64,000 bases of DNA, from positions 1 through 64,000 of the forward strand of contig CANSSP010000005.1 in the NCBI GenBank assembly GCA_947649645.1, given 5' to 3'. The DNA comes from an uncultured Roseburia sp. (GTDB lineage: Bacteria > Bacillota > Clostridia > Lachnospirales > Lachnospiraceae). The notes under the pieces were generated by a model, which worked only from the letters and a program-made list of their open reading frames with translations, had not been told where the DNA came from and did no database searches. Position numbers and translations under genes: made by a program. This document shows, in pieces, positions 32,966 to 39,926 of this stretch; position 1 is the first letter of the stretch; every line of letters starts with the position of its first letter.

Positions 32966-34357
32966 TTAATAGATCAGTTCATTTTCCTTTATCTTTGTCC
33001 CGTCCAGAGCGATATGGTCGTACAGAGCGATACCGTAAGTCATGCCTGTCCGCACAATCGCATATTCTTCGTTCTGGTACAGGATATCAATTTGCTTAAA
33101 AACAGCATATCCTTTATTAATATTGTATACCCCTTTCAGCGTGGCGGTATCTGTCCCCACTGTATAGGCAGAACTGGAATCCGATTTTAGAATCCGGTCT
33201 CCAGCCGAAATTTTTTCTCCGTCGATATAATATTTTTCTCCGTTTTCATAATAAATGACAGGAATGATAAATTCCGTCGAGCGCTTTCCTTTTTCATCAA
33301 AGCGCTCGACGAGAAGGCCGTCGCTGTCCGAATCTCCGCCTTTCATAAAATACTCGGCGGGAATGGTATAAAACTCCTTTGTTGTAATTGAAGAATTGGG
33401 TATCTTAAGTCCGGTCTCCTCTTTCAGCAGAAGCTCAATTTCCAGATAACGGTCCCTTGCGTAGCGGATCATGGAACTGGCCAGATCCAGAATCAGATAA
33501 TCCTGTCCGTCCCGCTGTATCAGCGTATATGAGGCATAGGAGATTTTTTCGTCTTTCAGAAAACGAAGTCTTAAGGTATCGTCGTCCGCAAGAGTATCGG
33601 CCAGTTCGGGCGGTACCGGCACAACAATCTGCCAGAGCTCACTGCAGATCATTTTGTAAGCAGCGTCCCCCGTCGCAATCGAGAGCGCTTTCCTGCTGCT
33701 GACCCGCTCATAAGTGGACTCTTCAAACATTTCCGGCGTAAAGGTGTCCACCGTCACATTTTCATATCCGTCGGAATAGTATACGACAATCCCGTCCATA
33801 TCCGAAGAAACGGGATGGAATGTATTGCTGCCGACCGCATTTTTCGCATATTCAGAAATACTGTTCAAAGCGCTTAAACTTAACGCCTCATTCAGAGCCG
33901 AGTCGACATTTTCCTTAAAAGAATAAACGTTCAGAAAGTCCAGCGGGTCATACGTCATCTGAAACTGAAAAATCGTCTCTTCTATGTCGTTCAGATCTTC
34001 CGGGTCTATCGCCGTGACGTCCTGCGCCGCCTGCGCGATCATCTGCGCAATCTCGCCGTTTTCATCAACGGAGTATACCAGCGTACCGCTCTTTACCTTG
34101 GAAGCCTCCCTGACATAGTGATTTAAAGAGCCGGCATAATCGGAATAATAGACCTTTTCGTCCCGCAGCACCAGCCCTCTGTATACATTATTTTCGGCCA
34201 TCGTTCCCTGCCCTACCTCATAGGCGGAAATATGAACAGTTGTCACGTAGGTATATACATTAAAAATAAGATATATAAAAATAATCACAAAAATGACAAT
34301 ACCTATATTGATATTGAACGGTTTTTTGTATTTTACAACCTTTTTGTTTTTGCCCAA
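32966..34357 (-). CDS. HlyD-like periplasmic-adaptor family protein of unknown role
   Basis: 463 residues with one N-terminal membrane segment (about 15-38) after a Lys-rich start, and the rest outside the cell. Motifs recall HlyD-type adaptors: a short beta segment after the membrane (VYRGLVLRDEKVYYSDYAGSL, with KSGTLVYSVDENGEI) and a central helical region (~90-180), then a beta-rich C-terminal half with tandem strand pairs. It has no efflux-pump gene beside it. It heads the yggS-sepF-ylmH operon and may act in envelope assembly; this is inference. Confidence 0.75.
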   Translation of the reverse strand: MGKNKKVVKYKKPFNINIGIVIFVIIFIYLIFNVYTYVTTVHISAYEVGQGTMAENNVYRGLVLRDEKVYYSDYAGSLNHYVREASKVKSGTLVYSVDENGEIAQMIAQAAQDVTAIDPEDLNDIEETIFQFQMTYDPLDFLNVYSFKENVDSALNEALSLSALNSISEYAKNAVGSNTFHPVSSDMDGIVVYYSDGYENVTVDTFTPEMFEESTYERVSSRKALSIATGDAAYKMICSELWQIVVPVPPELADTLADDDTLRLRFLKDEKISYASYTLIQRDGQDYLILDLASSMIRYARDRYLEIELLLKEETGLKIPNSSITTKEFYTIPAEYFMKGGDSDSDGLLVERFDEKGKRSTEFIIPVIYYENGEKYYIDGEKISAGDRILKSDSSSAYTVGTDTATLKGVYNINKGYAVFKQIDILYQNEEYAIVRTGMTYGIALYDHIALDGTKIKENELIY

Positions 34358-34390
34358 AAATTTCCACCTCTTTAAAAACTCAACGTACCT

Positions 34391-34419
34391 ATTCTATCAT
34401 TTTATCTGACAAAAAACAA
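34391..34419 (-). promoter_or_regulatory. Promoter of the HlyD-like/yggS/sepF operon
   Basis: Minus-strand TTGTTT (34419-34414), 17 bp, TAGAAT (34396-34391), about 35 bp before the start at 34357. Confidence 0.5.
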
Positions 34420-34437
34420 CTTATACCGGAATAAAAA

Positions 34438-34515
34438 TTGACAGAAAGGGCATACTGCTTATTGTAAAAGCTCCCGATTGCTTATCATCAGGAGTACGCG
34501 TTTATCGCGGACTCC
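34438..34515 (+). promoter_or_regulatory. Possible promoter and leader hairpin of the DUF378 gene
   Basis: TTGACA at 34438-34443 is perfect, but the best -10 (TATTGT, 16-bp spacing) is weak. A compact hairpin GGAGT-a-CGCG, TTTAT loop, CGCG-g-ACTCC lies at 34491-34515 inside the ~175-nt leader. The rest of 34516-34637 is GC-rich without an evident gene. Confidence 0.35.
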
Positions 34516-34637
34516 GTGTCGGCGCCAGACCGCAGAGCGGGCTGTGTGCATCCGCCGGAGGTTCACAGAAATCCTTTTTAGGTATGGCGGCGCCGCACAT
34601 GCTGGCATAGGGGTTACTGTGGAAGGAGGTTATCAGT

Positions 34638-34850
34638 ATGAATACGCATTGGCTCGATTACACGCTGCTTGCACTGGTTATTATCGGTGCAGTAAACTGG
34701 GGATTGATTGGATTTTTCAGATTTGACCTGGTGGCATTTATCTTTGGCGACATGTCATGGCTGTCAAGAATCATCTATGCAGTCGTAGGAATCGGAGGAC
34801 TGTATCTCATCAGTATGTTTGGGAGAATCCGTTCCATTGATCAGGCATAA
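34638..34850 (+). CDS. DUF378 small membrane protein
   Basis: 70 residues with two hydrophobic segments. The motif LALVIIGAVNWGLIGFFRFDLVAFIFG and the later YAVVGIGGLYLI identify DUF378 (COG2155), whose function is unknown. Very strong ribosome site (AAGGAGG). A monocistronic plus-strand gene between minus-strand operons, preceded by a structured leader and followed by an inverted repeat. Confidence 0.9.
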   Translation: MNTHWLDYTLLALVIIGAVNWGLIGFFRFDLVAFIFGDMSWLSRIIYAVVGIGGLYLISMFGRIRSIDQA

Positions 34851-34921
34851 AACAGGAAAGCCCTTTCTGGCATCCTGGGGAACGCGTCGGGAATCGGATA
34901 CCTCCTCAGGATAAAAATGCA

Positions 34922-34967
34922 CACTGTGGCGGATGAGGATGCGAAAGCTCACATATCCGCCACAGTG
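34922..34967. repeat. 13-bp perfect inverted repeat downstream of DUF378
   Basis: CACTGTGGCGGAT (34922-34934) and ATCCGCCACAGTG (34955-34967), with an inner GAG/CTC that could lengthen the stem. No T tract follows on either strand, so it is not a typical terminator; it could be a protein-binding palindrome or an atypical transcription end. Confidence 0.6.
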
Positions 34968-34995
34968 ACTGTTGTCTATATGACTGTTGTCTATA
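34966..34995. repeat. Tandem 15-bp direct repeat
   Basis: TGACTGTTGTCTATA occurs twice head to tail (34966-34980 and 34981-34995), with a four-base start of a third copy. It abuts the inverted repeat and lies between the convergent DUF378 and P-loop genes. Confidence 0.7.
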
Positions 34996-35010
34996 TGACA
35001 TTTTGTGTGA

Positions 35011-35433
35011 TTATAAGGAAATGACGATTTTTGCTTTCGCGCTCTCCGGAAGGCTGTTTTCATTCCGTGAAACGCTTAAGACAAATTTTACATTGTATTT
35101 TTCGCTGATCACATCCAGCTTCTGAATCGCGTAGCAGATCTCTTCGTCTGTCTCGATGCTGGCAATTGTGAGGAAACTGTCTAAATACATCTCTTCCAGA
35201 TCGTTGTCCTGTGATACGATGCCACAGATAAAACCGAGAAACTGATCGCAGTCATCGATCGGGTAATCCGTGACATTGATTAACCGCACTTTATTGTTCA
35301 GTTCATACATATGCTTACGACTCTTGTCAAGATAAACAATATTGCCGGATGCGGATGCTACGGATGTGTTCACCCTGCTTAACAGTTCCTTTGTCTTACC
35401 TTTTCCTTTTTCACCTGAAATTATCTCTATCAT
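35011..35433 (-). CDS. Small P-loop protein of unknown function
   Basis: 140 residues opening MIEIISGEKGKGKTKELL, a clear Walker A (GEKGKGKT). A Walker-B-like stretch near the end is KFVLSVS. The protein contains YLDKSRKHMYELNN and an acidic middle (VSQDNDLEEMYLDSFL). In related genomes such proteins are sometimes called twitching-motility (PilT-like) proteins, but there is no pilus gene here and the family is much shorter than PilT. The start is ATG 35433, eight bases after AGGAGG; ATG 35439 is too close. Own promoter. Confidence 0.75.
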   Translation of the reverse strand: MIEIISGEKGKGKTKELLSRVNTSVASASGNIVYLDKSRKHMYELNNKVRLINVTDYPIDDCDQFLGFICGIVSQDNDLEEMYLDSFLTIASIETDEEICYAIQKLDVISEKYNVKFVLSVSRNENSLPESAKAKIVISL

Positions 35434-35511
35434 GGCCATTTCCTCCTAGTAATCCTGCTTTTATCCGTATCCTTTGGAAATATGAATAAAAACAGTTGAT
35501 ATTGTAAAATA

Positions 35512-35540
35512 ATTATAGTATATATGCACATAAAACACAA
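35512..35540 (-). promoter_or_regulatory. Promoter of the small P-loop gene
   Basis: Minus-strand TTGTGT (35540-35535), 17 bp, perfect TATAAT (35517-35512), about 75 bp before the start codon. Confidence 0.65.
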
Positions 35541-35590
35541 CAATTTTTTTCCCTTTTCGGGAAACACATGTGTTTTCCGGTATCTTTTAT

Positions 35591-35624
35591 GCCATGACCG
35601 TTCACTCTGCTGATCTGTCATGGC
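35591..35624 (-). terminator. Possible transcription end after the dac gene
   Basis: GCCATGAC/GTCATGGC, an 8-bp stem with an 18-nt loop, lies 18 bp after the dac stop in the minus direction. It lacks a T tract, so this is a weak call. Confidence 0.3.
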
Positions 35625-35641
35625 GCAGACTGCAGCACGCG

Positions 35642-36643
35642 CTATGCCCTCTGCAGCATTTCGTTCATCAGCTGATACAGATCTGCCCTGATCTGAGCCT
35701 TCAGGACGATTGATATGACAGGTTCTCCTGAGGCGTTAAGAGAATACAGCGCAAGGCAGTAACCGGCATCTCCCGTCGTCCCTGTTTTCCCCCCCACCAC
35801 AGTAATCCCTTCCGGAGGCTCCGTCTGGCCGTTCATATACTGATTGGTATTTTCCCAGTTTTTTTCAACGACATTCCCCGCCGAATCCAGATAAGACGCA
35901 TCGTAGGACTGAGCCCCGATCATATTGACAAATGTTTCATTCTGCACGGCTGCGCGCAGAAACAGATAAAGATCGTAAACCGAAGTATAATGATCCGGAT
36001 CCGGGAGACCGTTCGGGTTGACAAAATGAGACTGCGTTGCGCCCAGAAGCTTTGCCTCCTCATTCATCAGACTGGCAAAAGCTTCCACGCTCCCGGAGAT
36101 ATGTTCGGCAATGACAATCGCGGCATCGTTGCCGCTGCGAAGCAGCATGCCGTAGAGAAGATCCCTGATCTTAAGGACGTCTCCCGTTTTCAGGTCACAC
36201 TTTGAGGAATCCGCTGCCTGGTCAGCGGCATATTCACTGACAACCGCGGTATTGTCAAGATTGTCACAGTATTTTAAGGCGATATAGGCGGTGAGAATCT
36301 TGGTTGTGCTCGCCGGATAAAGTCTCCCGTAGATATTTCTGGCGTATATAACCGAATTGGAAGCCAGATTAAACATTCCCGCCCCCTCCGCTTTATCGGC
36401 ACTTGTATCTTCCGTGCCAAAATCCGTGTCGTCTGTCACGCACAGGCCTTCGGAAAAATAATGCTGCGCTGTCGCTTCTTTTGTCACGGAAATCCCGACA
36501 GCACAGGCTGTCCCATAGACATCAAATGCGTCGTCAGACGCGACGGATTCTTTTCCGCACCCCATGCTCTGCAGCAGAATGCCAAGCGAAATGCAGACTG
36601 CGCAAAACCGTACCGCTCTTCTTTTTCTATTTGTACATCTCAC
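35642..36643 (-). CDS. D-alanyl-D-alanine carboxypeptidase (low-molecular-weight PBP, DacF-like)
   Basis: 333 residues with an N-terminal hydrophobic segment and a Cys (LQSMGCGKE) that could be a degenerate lipobox. Penicillin-binding motifs are present: SxxK in YPASTTKIL, SxN in LRSGNDAA, KTG in GGKTGTTG. The C-terminal stalk domain of classical DacA/DacF is absent, so it ends right after the catalytic domain. It trims pentapeptides on the outer face of the membrane. Start GTG 36643 lies inside the end of mgsA (17-bp overlap), implying translational coupling in the rodA operon. Confidence 0.9.
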   Translation of the reverse strand: MRCTNRKRRAVRFCAVCISLGILLQSMGCGKESVASDDAFDVYGTACAVGISVTKEATAQHYFSEGLCVTDDTDFGTEDTSADKAEGAGMFNLASNSVIYARNIYGRLYPASTTKILTAYIALKYCDNLDNTAVVSEYAADQAADSSKCDLKTGDVLKIRDLLYGMLLRSGNDAAIVIAEHISGSVEAFASLMNEEAKLLGATQSHFVNPNGLPDPDHYTSVYDLYLFLRAAVQNETFVNMIGAQSYDASYLDSAGNVVEKNWENTNQYMNGQTEPPEGITVVGGKTGTTGDAGYCLALYSLNASGEPVISIVLKAQIRADLYQLMNEMLQRA

Positions 36644-37022
36644 GCCACTCTAAATCTCCTCTGTCCAATGATTTGATCAAAAGCTCTGCCGTTGCCAGGT
36701 TCGTCGCCAGCGGAATATTATGTGTATCGCAGATTTTTACGACATTGTTGACATCCGGCTCGTGCGATTTTGGCGTCAGAGGATCCCTTAAAAAGATGAC
36801 AAGGTCGATTTCGTTGTGTTCGATCTGTGCGCCAAGCTGCTGTGCTCCGCCAAGATGGCCTGCCAGATATTTGTGGATGTTTAAATTTGTAACCTCCTCA
36901 ATCAGTCTTCCGGTGGTTCCTGTCGCAAACAGGTCATTTTTACAAAGGATCCCTCTATATGCAATACAAAAATTCTGCATAAGTTTCTTTTTTGAGTCAT
37001 GTGCAATCAGTCCGATGTTCAT
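36627..37022 (-). CDS. mgsA: Methylglyoxal synthase
   Basis: 131 residues from ATG 37022 (AGGGGG upstream). The opening MNIGLIAHDSKKKLM, then ATGTTGRLIEE, SGPLGGDQQ-like GHLGGAQQLGAQI and VIFLRDPLTPKSHEPDV with the catalytic Asp, match MgsA, which turns dihydroxyacetone phosphate into methylglyoxal and phosphate. It sits between rodA and the carboxypeptidase in a cell-shape operon. This linkage occurs in other clostridia, but its meaning is not established. Confidence 0.95.
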   Translation of the reverse strand: MNIGLIAHDSKKKLMQNFCIAYRGILCKNDLFATGTTGRLIEEVTNLNIHKYLAGHLGGAQQLGAQIEHNEIDLVIFLRDPLTPKSHEPDVNNVVKICDTHNIPLATNLATAELLIKSLDRGDLEWREMYK

Positions 37023-37042
37023 TGATGTAAAACCCCCTGTCG

Positions 37043-38146
37043 TTAATATTTTTTTGGCTGCAGGCCGACGTTTAAGACAAGTCCGATGCCGATATATAAA
37101 GACCATAGCGATGTAAGACCGTAACTGACAAATGGCAGTGTGACGCCGGTATTCGGCAGCATTCCGCTCGCCACTCCGATATTGACAACACTCTGAAAAC
37201 CAATCAGGGCAGCCATGCCACAGGCAATCAGCCTGCCCGCCATGTCTTTTGCTTTCCTAGCAATAAATATACACTCTATCGTTATGAAAAGCAAGAGAAT
37301 TATAATGACAGCGGTTCCCACAAAACCAAGTTCCTCCCCCGCCACCGCAAAGATAAAATCATTCTGCGGCTCAAGAATAAAATTACCGTTTTTCACGGAA
37401 GTCGAATCCGTATTATTAAGTCCCTTCCCCCATAACTGGCCGGATCCGATAGCCATAATTGAATTCTGCTGCTGATATGCGATATCCGGATAATCGTCCG
37501 GATAGAGCCATCCCATGATCCTTCCAATCTGATAAACACGGATAAACGGAACTTTATCCTGAATAATCAGAGACATCAGTATCAGGAAGGATGGGACGCT
37601 GACAGCCAGGATGCCGCCGACCACCCGGTAGCTTAATCCCGCGACAAACAGTAACGCTGCAAAAACGAGTGCGGTAATAATCGTCATGGACAGGTTCGGC
37701 TGTAAAACGATAAGGGCCAGAGGTATTCCGACAAGAAACAGAGAACCAAAGACCACACCGGCCGTGTTAATTTTTTCTTCATATTTCATAAAATAATAGG
37801 CAAAAAATAAAATCATCAGTACTTTTACCAGCTCCGACGGCTGAAACCGGAACCCGCCAATCTCAAACCAGCGCTGTGCGCCTTTGGAATCGGAGCCGAC
37901 GGCTTTGACAAGAACCAGCATGGCGATCGAAAAAAAGTAGATCAGCCATGAAAAACGCAAAATAAAGCTGTAATCGATCACGGACAATACCAGCATTATG
38001 GCAATACCGGACGCAATACCGATAACCTGCTTTTTCTGGTCACCGGGGCTGGCACTGCCCACCAGCAGTGCCCCGATGACGCTCAAGGTCACAACGTACA
38101 CGATTAATATAAATTTGAAATTCTTTAGTTTATATTGCTTCAGCAT
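37043..38146 (-). CDS. rodA: Rod-shape SEDS peptidoglycan polymerase RodA
   Basis: 367 residues, about ten membrane segments. Landmarks: GGFRFQPSELVKVLMILFFAYY, VLQPNLSMTIITALVF, QQNSIMAIGSGQLWGKGL, EPQNDFIFAVAGEELG and LPNTGVTLPFVSYG. Partner of the class B PBP at 39927 in the elongasome. It lies directly after minE, in the order mreBCD-mrdA-minCDE-rodA. Weak ribosome site (CGGGGTT). Confidence 0.95.
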   Translation of the reverse strand: MLKQYKLKNFKFILIVYVVTLSVIGALLVGSASPGDQKKQVIGIASGIAIMLVLSVIDYSFILRFSWLIYFFSIAMLVLVKAVGSDSKGAQRWFEIGGFRFQPSELVKVLMILFFAYYFMKYEEKINTAGVVFGSLFLVGIPLALIVLQPNLSMTIITALVFAALLFVAGLSYRVVGGILAVSVPSFLILMSLIIQDKVPFIRVYQIGRIMGWLYPDDYPDIAYQQQNSIMAIGSGQLWGKGLNNTDSTSVKNGNFILEPQNDFIFAVAGEELGFVGTAVIIILLLFITIECIFIARKAKDMAGRLIACGMAALIGFQSVVNIGVASGMLPNTGVTLPFVSYGLTSLWSLYIGIGLVLNVGLQPKKY

Positions 38147-38163
38147 ATGAATAACCCCGTTTT

Positions 38164-38403
38164 CTACGCCCTTTTTTTGTAATCTTTCAGTGTGACCCTG
38201 ACTTCGATATCTTCCGGCTCGATATCAACATATTTTGTGATCACGGAGCCGATTTCGTGCCGAATCTGATTTATCGTATCGTCGTCCAGCTTTTGCTTTT
38301 CGGCTTCTATCATCAGTTTTAAGCGTTCTTTTGCAATTGTTTTTGAGGTCTGATCCCCCGCTGCAGGTCGAATCCGGTTCGTTTTTCTTGATCTATGACA
38401 CAT
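38164..38403 (-). CDS. minE: Cell division topological specificity factor MinE
   Basis: 79 residues. The first ~20 are shifted from the usual amphipathic start, then SKTIAKERLKLMIEAEK is the MinD-binding helix, followed by IRHEIGSVITKYVDIEPEDIEVRV of the dimerisation domain. MinE drives pole-to-pole oscillation by stimulating MinD ATPase. ATG 38403 lies right after the minD TGA (GTGTGACATG), so translation is coupled. A complete minCDE in a spore-forming Firmicute differs from the DivIVA/MinJ system of bacilli. Confidence 0.92.
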   Translation of the reverse strand: MCHRSRKTNRIRPAAGDQTSKTIAKERLKLMIEAEKQKLDDDTINQIRHEIGSVITKYVDIEPEDIEVRVTLKDYKKRA

Positions 38404-38404
38404 G

Positions 38405-39205
38405 TCACACCAGCTTTCCGGCTGTATTTTTGAAGAAAATCCTCGAAAAAATACTTTTACGCCTTATGTAATCTGGTATGGGTATGTCTTCCCCCGCAAT
38501 CCTTCCTGCGATGTTACGGTAACACTCTTCCGAGACAGTGTGTTTTCCCATCACCGGTTCCCCGTGATTCTGACAGATGATAATATTTTCGTCTTCGAGA
38601 ATCACACCGAGCAATTCCGCGTCCAGAAGATCACAGATATCCGGGATGTCCAGCATATCACCGTCCTTTACCATCTGTCTGTGAAAATTGTTGACAATCA
38701 GCCTGATGTCTTTTTTCTTTTTCTTTAAAATCTGCAGTACACAGTCTGCGTCGTGAATGGCAGCCACCTGCGGTGTCGTGACAACCGCCACGAGATCGGC
38801 GTCCGATGTGGCAAGGGTAAATCCATAGTCGATCCCGGCCGGACTGTCGATCAGAATGTAGTCAAACTCCTTTCTCAGATCGCAGAGAAGACGCTTCATC
38901 TGCTCTTCTTTGAGCACCGGTGTGGTGTCTTTGGAACAGGAAGAGGGAATAATCCACAGATTCTGATAACGCCTGTCCCTGATCAGCGCCTGTTTTAAGC
39001 GGCATTTCCCGGTCAGCACGTCCACCAGATTGTAAAGAATCCGGTTTTCCAGTCCCATTATCACGTCGAGGTTCCTTAAACCGATATCGGTATCCACCAA
39101 TACCACTTTTTTATCTGACAGTGAAAGTCCTGCGCCGACGTTGGCCGTTGTTGTCGTTTTTCCAACGCCGCCTTTTCCTGAGGTAAAAGTGATCACTTCA
39201 CCCAT
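38405..39205 (-). CDS. minD: Septum site-determining ATPase MinD
   Basis: 266 residues with the deviant Walker A SGKGGVGKTTTTANVG at the N-terminus, LVDTDIGLRNLDVIMGLENR and the Walker B IDSPAGIDYGF. A C-terminal amphipathic membrane-targeting helix (IFSRIFFKN) is present. MinD recruits MinC to the membrane. Strong AGGAGGT site. Between minC and minE. Confidence 0.96.
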   Translation of the reverse strand: MGEVITFTSGKGGVGKTTTTANVGAGLSLSDKKVVLVDTDIGLRNLDVIMGLENRILYNLVDVLTGKCRLKQALIRDRRYQNLWIIPSSCSKDTTPVLKEEQMKRLLCDLRKEFDYILIDSPAGIDYGFTLATSDADLVAVVTTPQVAAIHDADCVLQILKKKKKDIRLIVNNFHRQMVKDGDMLDIPDICDLLDAELLGVILEDENIIICQNHGEPVMGKHTVSEECYRNIAGRIAGEDIPIPDYIRRKSIFSRIFFKNTAGKLV

Positions 39206-39224
39206 AATTAGGAAGACCTCCTGC

Positions 39225-39908
39225 TTATATAATATTGTAAAGCCCCTCCATAAGCGGCTTTACTGTGATAAAACCACCTTCGGCCGCTGCAATCCTTGCC
39301 GTAGGGGTCTTATTTCGTTTTGAGAAGAAACCGCCGCGCTCTTTTGGCAGCGGTTTTCCACAAATATTGCCGATACTGTATTCTTCCGGGGCAAATCCGA
39401 GTGCCGCGATAAACGCATCCTCTGCCCCGTCCGCACCGGCGTGCGCGCATCCTGAAAGATTGCCGAGCACGATGATATCCGACTTTGAGAACACACAGGC
39501 GCCCTTGGGGACGTCGCCGATGATGATAATACTCTTATCCGTCTCCAGCCGTTCCCCTGTTTTTAAATTTCCGTGATAAAAAGAACCGTTTACCTGTTTT
39601 TCATGGGATCGCTGCTCCTGCTCTTCTATTTTCCTGCGGATGAGATCGTCCCGCAGTTCATCACTCTCAAGAATACACAAAATCTGTATGGATGTCTGTG
39701 CCATAATGGAATCTACAATTTCGTATTTTTCCGCGTCGCTCAGTCTGCGTCCCTCAAACATAACGGCAAACCCGGTATCGGAAAAAAATTTTTCCGAGGC
39801 TTTGAATTTTTTTAAAATCTCTTCCAGAAGAACCGGAAAATCCAGATCCTCTTTTAAGATCAGAGTAATTCCGTTTTTATTGCTTTTAATGATAACTGCC
39901 TGATTCAT
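39225..39908 (-). CDS. minC: Septum formation inhibitor MinC
   Basis: 227 residues. The N-terminal FtsZ-inhibitory domain opens NQAVIIKSNKNGITLIL. The C-terminal beta-helix contains GDVPKGACVFSKSDIIVLGNLSGCAHAGADG, the MinD-binding part. The two are joined by a charged linker. Start taken at ATG 39908, which gives a standard N-terminus; ATG 39920 is the alternative and neither has an ideal ribosome site. Seven bases upstream is the mrdA stop region, so the operon is tight. Confidence 0.93.
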   Translation of the reverse strand: MNQAVIIKSNKNGITLILKEDLDFPVLLEEILKKFKASEKFFSDTGFAVMFEGRRLSDAEKYEIVDSIMAQTSIQILCILESDELRDDLIRRKIEEQEQRSHEKQVNGSFYHGNLKTGERLETDKSIIIIGDVPKGACVFSKSDIIVLGNLSGCAHAGADGAEDAFIAALGFAPEEYSIGNICGKPLPKERGGFFSKRNKTPTARIAAAEGGFITVKPLMEGLYNII

Positions 39909-39926
39909 TCCTATAACCATACCCTT

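Noticed and set aside
35430-35621. 63-codon minus-strand frame before the small P-loop gene
   Set aside because: Contains the promoter and ribosome site of the P-loop gene and lacks a start signal.
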